Shown in pieces: positions 36,528 through 41,486 of a stretch of 41,486 bases of DNA (the stretch's first letter is position 1; each line of letters starts with the position of its first letter). The stretch is from Pseudomonadota bacterium. Its GTDB lineage: Bacteria; Pseudomonadota; Gammaproteobacteria; Burkholderiales; Casimicrobiaceae. The translations under genes were made by a program, and so were the position numbers. The notes under the pieces are model-generated. The model saw only the letters and a program-made list of their open reading frames with translations. It was not told the DNA's origin and ran no database searches. Where the stretch lies: positions 9,412 to 50,897 of the forward strand of contig JAFEDD010000035.1 in the NCBI GenBank assembly GCA_018241765.1. Direction: 5' to 3'.

Positions 36528-37118
36528 ATGAGCGTTCGCCTCGCCATCATCTATTACTCGACCTACGGCACCAATCACCGCATGGCCGCGATCGCCGCCG
36601 ACGCCGCGCGTGCGGCCGGCGCCGAGGTGCGGCTGCTGAAAGCGCCGGAGACGGCGCCTGCGGAAACGGTGTCCGGCAACGACGCGTGGCGCGCACACGC
36701 TGAGGCGACCGCGCACATCGCGCACGCCTCGGCGGCCGACATGGAATGGGCCAACGCCTATCTGTTTTCAGCGCCGACGCGCTTCGGCGTGATGGCGAGC
36801 CAGATGCGCGCCTTCATCGATACGCTCGGTGGCGTCTGGGCCAAGGGCGGGCTGTCGAACAAGGCGGTGTCGGCCATGTCCTCCGCGCAGAACCCGCATG
36901 GTGGACAGGAGGCGACGCTGCTGTCGTTCTACGCCACGGTCTGCCACTGGGGCAGCGCGGTGGTGGCGCCCGGTTTCACCGACCCGTCCATCTTCAAGGC
37001 CGGCGGCAACCCGTACGGCTATTCGCACACCCAGGGGCGCGACTTCGACGAGCACGCCCAGGCCGCGATCGGGCATCAGGCCCGCCGGCTGGTCGAGTTC
37101 GCCGCCAAACTGGCCTGA
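36528..37118 (+). CDS. wrbA: NAD(P)H:quinone oxidoreductase, WrbA type
   Basis: 196 residues from ATG 36528 with AAGGAG upstream. A flavodoxin-like fold with the FMN phosphate loop YYSTYGTNHRMA, then YLFSAPTRFGVMASQMRAFI, GGVWAKGGLSNKAVSAMSSA, GGQEATLLSFYATVCHWG and PYGYSHTQGRDFDEH, all WrbA family blocks. The FMN enzyme performs two-electron reduction of quinones in the cytoplasm, protecting against oxidative stress. It converges on glmU with 16 bases between the two stops. Confidence 0.94.
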   Translation: MSVRLAIIYYSTYGTNHRMAAIAADAARAAGAEVRLLKAPETAPAETVSGNDAWRAHAEATAHIAHASAADMEWANAYLFSAPTRFGVMASQMRAFIDTLGGVWAKGGLSNKAVSAMSSAQNPHGGQEATLLSFYATVCHWGSAVVAPGFTDPSIFKAGGNPYGYSHTQGRDFDEHAQAAIGHQARRLVEFAAKLA

Positions 37119-37134
37119 CGACGACGGCGCCGCG

Positions 37135-38526
37135 TCACCCGCCCTTGCGCGGTCGCTTCCAGTTCGGGATGCTCACCTGCTTGCCGCGCGCCACCGTCAG
37201 CGCGCCGGGTGGCGCATCCTTGGTGACCGTGCTGCCACCGCCCACCGTAGCGCCGGCCCCGAGCGTAACCGGCGCCACCAGCACGCAGTTGCTGCCGACG
37301 TGGACATCGCTCTCGATGACGGTGCGGTGCTTGTTGGCACCATCGTAGTTGGCGGTGATCGAACCGGCACCGAAGTTGACCCGCTCGCCGACGCTGGCGT
37401 CCCCGAGATAGGCCAGGTGATTGGCCTTGGCGCCCTTGCCGAGCGTCGCGTTCTTCACCTCGACGAAGTTGCCGATGTGCACCTCCTCGCCGAGCGCGGC
37501 GCCGGGGCGCAGCCGGGCGAACGGCCCGACGCGGGCATCGGCACCGACCACGCAGCCCTCGAGGTGGCTCATCGCATGCACGACGGCGCCGGCCTCCACG
37601 CGGCAGTCGCGCAGCACGCAGTTGGGGCCGATCGTGACGCCGTCGGCAAGCTGCACGACACCCTCGAACACGCAGCCGACATCGATGGCGACGTCGCTGC
37701 CGCATTCGAGCGTACCGCGCACGTCGATGCGCGCCGGGTCGGCCAGCGTCACGCCCGAGCGCATCAGGCGCTGCGCCTCGCGCGCCTGCACCGCGCGTTC
37801 GAGCGCGGCGAGCTGCGCCTTGTCATTGACGCCGCTGACTTCCATCGCATCGGCGGGCTGTGCGGTGACGACGGCGAGTCCGTCGACGCCGGCCATGGCA
37901 ATGACATCGGTCAGGTAGAGCTCGCCCTGCGCGTTGTGCGGCGTGAGCCGCGACAGCGCCTGACGCAGCCACGCCGTCGGTGCCGCCATGATGCCGGTGT
38001 TGATTTCGTTCGTGGCGAGGGCGGCGGCGTCGTGCGCGGCCAGCGCGTCCTTGTGTTCGACGATCTTCACCACCTCGCCCGACGCGTTGCGCACGATGCG
38101 CCCGTAGCCGGTGGCGTCAGCCAGTACACAGGTGAGCAGCGCGAAGCACTGCGGCCCGGCGCGCTCGGCCAGCGCACGCAGCGTCGCCGCCTCGATGAGC
38201 GGCGTGTCGCCGGTCACCAGAAGCGTGACGCCCTCGTCGGGCACGGCCGCCAACCCGACGGCCGCAGCGTGACCGGTGCCATTTTGCGGGCTCTGCAACA
38301 CCCAGGTGACGGCCGCGTCGGCCAGCGCCTCGCGCACGGCATTGGCGCCGTGGCCGACGACGACCACCGTCTGCCGCGGTTCGAGCTCACGCACCGCGCG
38401 CAGCGAATGCGCAAGCAGCGGTCGCCCCGCCAGCGGTTGCAACACCTTGGGCCGTTGCGACTTCATGCGCGTGCCCTTGCCGGCGGCGAGCACGATGACC
38501 GAGAGCGGGGGCGATGGTGGGCGCAT
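37135..38526 (-). CDS. glmU: Bifunctional UDP-GlcNAc pyrophosphorylase / GlcN-1-P acetyltransferase
   Basis: 463 residues. The N-terminal uridyltransferase domain has LAAGKGTRMKSQRPKVLQPL, LQSPQNGTGHAAAVGL and LLVTGDTPLI. The C-terminal left-handed beta-helix carries the acetyltransferase site (ARLRPGAALGEEVHIGNFVE, YLGDASVGERVNFGAGSITA, NYDGANKHRTVIESDVHVGS). It makes UDP-GlcNAc for peptidoglycan and LPS in the cytoplasm. ATG 38526 is chosen because the conserved core begins within about ten residues; no Shine-Dalgarno is evident, and the frame stays open antisense to phnD. glmS does not follow it within the window. Confidence 0.95.
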   Translation of the reverse strand: MRPPSPPLSVIVLAAGKGTRMKSQRPKVLQPLAGRPLLAHSLRAVRELEPRQTVVVVGHGANAVREALADAAVTWVLQSPQNGTGHAAAVGLAAVPDEGVTLLVTGDTPLIEAATLRALAERAGPQCFALLTCVLADATGYGRIVRNASGEVVKIVEHKDALAAHDAAALATNEINTGIMAAPTAWLRQALSRLTPHNAQGELYLTDVIAMAGVDGLAVVTAQPADAMEVSGVNDKAQLAALERAVQAREAQRLMRSGVTLADPARIDVRGTLECGSDVAIDVGCVFEGVVQLADGVTIGPNCVLRDCRVEAGAVVHAMSHLEGCVVGADARVGPFARLRPGAALGEEVHIGNFVEVKNATLGKGAKANHLAYLGDASVGERVNFGAGSITANYDGANKHRTVIESDVHVGSNCVLVAPVTLGAGATVGGGSTVTKDAPPGALTVARGKQVSIPNWKRPRKGG

Positions 38527-38610
38527 GGGAGGAAGCCAGTACGGACGGATGGCGTTGGCCGACGATTCTACGGAGCGGGCCGAGCGGGCCGCAGGCAGAG
38601 GCGATCGGCC

Positions 38611-38616
38611 TACAAT
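38611..38616 (+). promoter_or_regulatory. Possible -10 box for the phnD-phnC operon
   Basis: TACAAT lies 28 bases upstream of the start at 38644, in the 117-base gap divergent from glmU. No convincing -35 is present at 16-18 bases. AAGGAGGG (38629-38636) is a strong ribosome binding site for the first binding protein. Confidence 0.35.
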
Positions 38617-38643
38617 GGTTCGCGTTGCAAGGAGGGAAATGCA

Positions 38644-39651
38644 ATGATCCAAACACGACGGGCGGCGCTCGCTGCCGCCGCCTGCGCGACGCTCGCGCTC
38701 ACGTTCGGCGCGACCGCCGCTGCCGCCGCCGACGACTGCAAGAACCGCGGTGAACTCGACACCATCTACTGCGACGACAACGGCGACATGGTCGCCGAGC
38801 CGCCGAAGGACAAGAGCAAATGGAAAGACCCCGGCACGCTGGTCTTCGCCTATACGCCGATCGAGGATCCCGCCGTCTACCAGAACCTGTTCAAGGGTTT
38901 CACCGACTACCTGTCGGCGTGCACGCAGAAGAAGGTCGTCTACTACACCGTGCAGAGCAACGCGGCGCAAATCGAGGCGATGCGCTCGGGTCGCCTGCAC
39001 GTCGCCGGTCTCGCCTCCGGTGAAACGGGTTTTGCCGTGAACCTCGCCGGCGCGGTGCCGTTTGCCATCAAGGGCAACAAGGACGGCCCGCGCATGTATC
39101 GGCAGGTGGTGGTGGTCAAGAAGGACAGCCCGATCAAGTCGCTCGCCGACCTGAAGGGCAAGAAGGTCGCGCACACCTCGCCATCGTCGAACTCCGGACA
39201 TCTCGCGCCGCTCGCGCTGTTCCCGAAGGAGGGCGTGACGCCGGGCAAGGACTACACCATCGTGTTCTCCGGCAAGCACGACCAGTCGCTCGCCGGCGTG
39301 CTGAAGGGCGACTACGACGCCGCGCCGATCACCAGCGACATCTACGACCGCTGGGTGATGCGCGGACAGATGAAGGCCGACGATGTGCGCATCATCTACC
39401 GCTCGGGCACCTTCCCGACCTCGTCGTTCGCCTACGCGCACGATCTCGCGCCGCCGCTGGCCGAGAAGATCAAGAAGTGCTTCTTCGACTACAAATTTTC
39501 ACCGGAACTGCAGAAGGAGTTTCTCGGCGACGACCGCTTCCTGCCGGTCAACTACAAGAAGGATTGGGAACTGGTACGCGCGGTTGCCGTCGCTTCGGGA
39601 ACGCCGTATAACCGGGCGCAGTTCGACAAGGAAAACGCCAAGAAAAAATGA
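38644..39651 (+). CDS. PhnD-like phosphate/phosphite/phosphonate ABC transporter binding protein, first copy
   Basis: 335 residues with a signal peptide (LAAAACATLALTFGATAAAA, cut near residue 29). The mature protein begins with a Cys-pair segment ([20 protein letters not shown]), then the PhnD-type core [60 protein letters not shown] and [20 protein letters not shown]. These periplasmic proteins bind organophosphonates, phosphite or related oxyanions. ATG 38644 follows AAGGAGGG. A paralogue of the same length follows after 14 bases, then a PhnC-like ATPase. Residues determining ligand choice cannot be read from sequence alone. Confidence 0.9.
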   Translation: MIQTRRAALAAAACATLALTFGATAAAAADDCKNRGELDTIYCDDNGDMVAEPPKDKSKWKDPGTLVFAYTPIEDPAVYQNLFKGFTDYLSACTQKKVVYYTVQSNAAQIEAMRSGRLHVAGLASGETGFAVNLAGAVPFAIKGNKDGPRMYRQVVVVKKDSPIKSLADLKGKKVAHTSPSSNSGHLAPLALFPKEGVTPGKDYTIVFSGKHDQSLAGVLKGDYDAAPITSDIYDRWVMRGQMKADDVRIIYRSGTFPTSSFAYAHDLAPPLAEKIKKCFFDYKFSPELQKEFLGDDRFLPVNYKKDWELVRAVAVASGTPYNRAQFDKENAKKK

Positions 39652-39665
39652 TCAAGGAGGGACAC

Positions 39666-40673
39666 ATGAAGAAACTGTTGCTTGCCGCCGGCCTCGTCGC
39701 CGCCTATTTGTTCGCCGCGAGCGGCGCCTTCGCGCAGACCGCATGCAAGAACCGCGGTGAACTCGACGTCGCCTACTGCGACGACAACGGCGATCTGGTC
39801 GCCGATCTGCCGAAAGACCCGAAGAAGTGGAAGAACCCGTCCACGCTCGTCTGGGCCTACACGCCGGTGGAAGACCCCGCCGTCTACGAAAAGATCTTCT
39901 CGCCGTTCACGCAGCATCTGGCCGCCTGCACCGGCAAGAAAGTGGTGTTCTTCCAGGTGCAGAGCAACGCTGCCGAAATCGAAGCGATGCGCTCCGGCCG
40001 ACTGCATGTGGCCGGGTTCTCCACCGGGCCGACCGCCTTCGCGGTGAACGTCGCCGGCGCCATTCCGTTCGCCGTCAAGGGCTACGAGAAGGACTTCCAG
40101 GGCTACAACCTGATCGTCGTCGTCAAGGCATCGGGCCCGCTGCACAAGCTCACCGACCTCAAAGGCAAGAAAGTGGCGCACACGGCGCCCTCGTCGAACT
40201 CGGGCAACATGGCGCCGCGCGCGCTGTTTCCGGCGCTCGGCGTGACGCCCGACAAGGACTACACGGTGGTCTACGCCGGCAAGCATGACTCCGCCATCGT
40301 CGGTGTCGAGAAGGGCGACTACGACGCTGCCACGGTGGCCTCCGACGTCTTCGAGCGCATGGCGCGGCGCGGACAGATCAAGGAGAGCGACTTCCGCGTG
40401 ATCTATCGCAGCAAGAAGTTCCCGACCTCGAGCTTCGCCTACGCGCATGACCTCGATCCGAAGCTCGCCGACAAGGTGCTGTCGTGCTTCTACGACTATC
40501 GCTTCACGCCCGACATGCAAAAGGCCTTCGGTGGCGCCGACCGCTTCTTCCCGATCAACTACAAGACGACGTGGGAGCCGGTCCGTCAGGTTGCCGCCGC
40601 CGGCGGCGAGAGCTTCGGCAAGGCCGCCTACATCAAGGAAACCGAGCGCGAGGCGGCGGCCAAGAAGAAATAG
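39666..40673 (+). CDS. PhnD-like phosphate/phosphite/phosphonate ABC transporter binding protein, second copy
   Basis: 335 residues from ATG 39666 with AAGGAGGG upstream; an earlier in-frame ATG at 39648 lies before that site. Signal peptide [20 protein letters not shown]. The mature protein shares with the first copy the [20 protein letters not shown] segment, [26 protein letters not shown] and [13 protein letters not shown], so the two are tandem duplicates. They differ in the ligand-cleft region (for example [20 protein letters not shown] against AGLASGETGFAVNLAGAVPF) and in the hinge, so specificity may differ. The ATPase gene follows after 107 bases. Confidence 0.9.
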   Translation: MKKLLLAAGLVAAYLFAASGAFAQTACKNRGELDVAYCDDNGDLVADLPKDPKKWKNPSTLVWAYTPVEDPAVYEKIFSPFTQHLAACTGKKVVFFQVQSNAAEIEAMRSGRLHVAGFSTGPTAFAVNVAGAIPFAVKGYEKDFQGYNLIVVVKASGPLHKLTDLKGKKVAHTAPSSNSGNMAPRALFPALGVTPDKDYTVVYAGKHDSAIVGVEKGDYDAATVASDVFERMARRGQIKESDFRVIYRSKKFPTSSFAYAHDLDPKLADKVLSCFYDYRFTPDMQKAFGGADRFFPINYKTTWEPVRQVAAAGGESFGKAAYIKETEREAAAKKK

Positions 40674-40780
40674 GCTCCACGCCGCGCCCGCTCGCCCGCG
40701 CCCTCGCGCCGACCGCTGCACGGTGCGGCGCGTCGTCGCGCGACGGCGACGCGGCCCCTCGTCCCGGATTCCCGTCAAGC

Positions 40781-41486
40781 ATGAGCACGCTCTCCATCAA
40801 GCATCTGGTCAAGGAATACGTCCCCGGCAAACCGGTGCTGCGCGACATCTCGCTCGACATCGAAGGCCGCGGCATCACGGCGATCATCGGACCTTCGGGT
40901 ACCGGCAAGTCGACGCTGATTCGGTGCATCAATCGCCTGGTCAACCCGACGGCGGGGGAAATCCTCTTCGAAGGCAATGACCTCGCGAAGCTCAGCGGCA
41001 AGCCGTTGCGCGCGGCGCGGCGGCGCATCGGCATGGTGTTTCAGGAATACAACCTGGTCGAGCGCCTGACCGTCATGGAGAACGTGCTCTCCGGCCGTCT
41101 CGGCTACGTCAGCGCGTGGACGGCGTGGCGACGCAAGTTCGACGACGCCGACATCCAGAAGGCGTTCGATCTGCTCGGCCGCGTCGGGCTCGCGGACTTC
41201 GCCAATCGACGCGCCGACGAACTCTCCGGCGGCCAGCGCCAGCGCGTGGGCATCGCCCGCGCCGTCATGCAATCGCCCGGCCTGCTGCTCGCCGACGAAC
41301 CCACCTCGTCGCTCGACCCGAAGACCTCGGTCGAAATCATGGAACTGATGCGCGACCTCGCCGCCGAGAACGCGATTCCGGTGATGATCAACATCCATCA
41401 GGTCAAGCTCGGCCGCCGATATGCCGAGCGCGTGATCGGCATGAGCCGTAGTCTGGTCGTCTACGACGGACCGCCCGACCGGCTCC
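40781..41486 (+). CDS. PhnC-like phosphonate ABC transporter ATP-binding protein (partial)
   Basis: 235 codons lie in the window from ATG 40781; the frame is open at the edge. Walker [10 protein letters not shown] (37-45), Q-loop [11 protein letters not shown], signature [14 protein letters not shown] (from 148) and Walker [14 protein letters not shown] (from 168) are all intact. [21 protein letters not shown] is the PhnC-type insertion before the signature. The protein energises uptake with the PhnD-like proteins upstream; a PhnE permease is expected beyond the window. No strong Shine-Dalgarno precedes the ATG; a GTG or more distal start is less likely because the core begins at once ([10 protein letters not shown]). 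Confidence 0.92.
   Translation, partial: MSTLSIKHLVKEYVPGKPVLRDISLDIEGRGITAIIGPSGTGKSTLIRCINRLVNPTAGEILFEGNDLAKLSGKPLRAARRRIGMVFQEYNLVERLTVMENVLSGRLGYVSAWTAWRRKFDDADIQKAFDLLGRVGLADFANRRADELSGGQRQRVGIARAVMQSPGLLLADEPTSSLDPKTSVEIMELMRDLAAENAIPVMINIHQVKLGRRYAERVIGMSRSLVVYDGPPDRL

Noticed and set aside
37135-39441. 768-residue frame containing GlmU
   Set aside because: The first 305 residues are antisense to the first PhnD-like gene; GlmU begins at ATG 38526.

Overview
The window is GC-rich bacterial chromosome, most likely from a betaproteobacterium of the order Burkholderiales or a close relative. The evidence is gene order and protein motifs: a Rieske oxygenase divergent from xseB-ispA-dxs; argS followed by a SPOR protein and dsbA; gatCAB divergent from mreBCD-mrdA-rodA-rlpA; and a betaproteobacterial-type class I fructose-bisphosphatase. 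No rRNA, tRNA, CRISPR array, phage gene or transposase gene was seen.

Layout. 1-2982: the C-terminal part of a large DUF748/AsmA-like envelope protein on the minus strand, running off the left edge. 3.0-4.9 kb: an accessory islet, visibly less GC-rich, holding MITE/REP-like repeats, a secreted protein of unknown function and a small M23 peptidase. 5.2-6.3 kb: a Rieske oxygenase. 6.6-9.6 kb: xseB-ispA-dxs (isoprenoid precursor supply). 9.6-13.5 kb (minus): argS, a SPOR membrane protein, dsbA and a metal/cobalamin-receptor-like protein. 13.7-16.9 kb (minus): gatC-gatA-gatB. 17.2-26.7 kb (plus): one tightly packed run, mreB-mreC-mreD-mrdA-rodA-rlpA-tolB-pal-cpoB, followed by mutY. 27.8-29.8 kb: a second repeat-bearing accessory islet with a secreted protein of unknown function and a broken small gene. 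29.8-37.1 kb: fbp, a ChaC-like gene, yidB-like, a matrixin-type protease, uppP, an OmpA-like protein, an EamA permease and wrbA. 37.1-38.5 kb (minus): glmU. 38.6 kb to the right edge: two tandem PhnD-like binding proteins and a PhnC-like ATPase.

How the genes work together. Much of the window serves the cell envelope. dxs and ispA supply isoprenoids for undecaprenyl phosphate, uppP recycles that carrier, and glmU makes UDP-GlcNAc. MreBCD, PBP2 and RodA build the side wall, RlpA trims septal glycan, and TolB, Pal and CpoB couple outer-membrane constriction to division.

Most unusual points. (1) Two diverged copies of a MITE-like element bounded by hairpin-forming REP-type inverted repeats lie about 25 kb apart, one in each accessory islet, and a solo end lies elsewhere. 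(2) A second palindromic repeat family sits upstream of argS and fbp. (3) tolB-pal-cpoB is translationally joined to the rod-shape operon with no tolQRA. (4) An M23 peptidase without a signal peptide overlaps a signal-peptide-bearing partner, which could be an effector-immunity pair.
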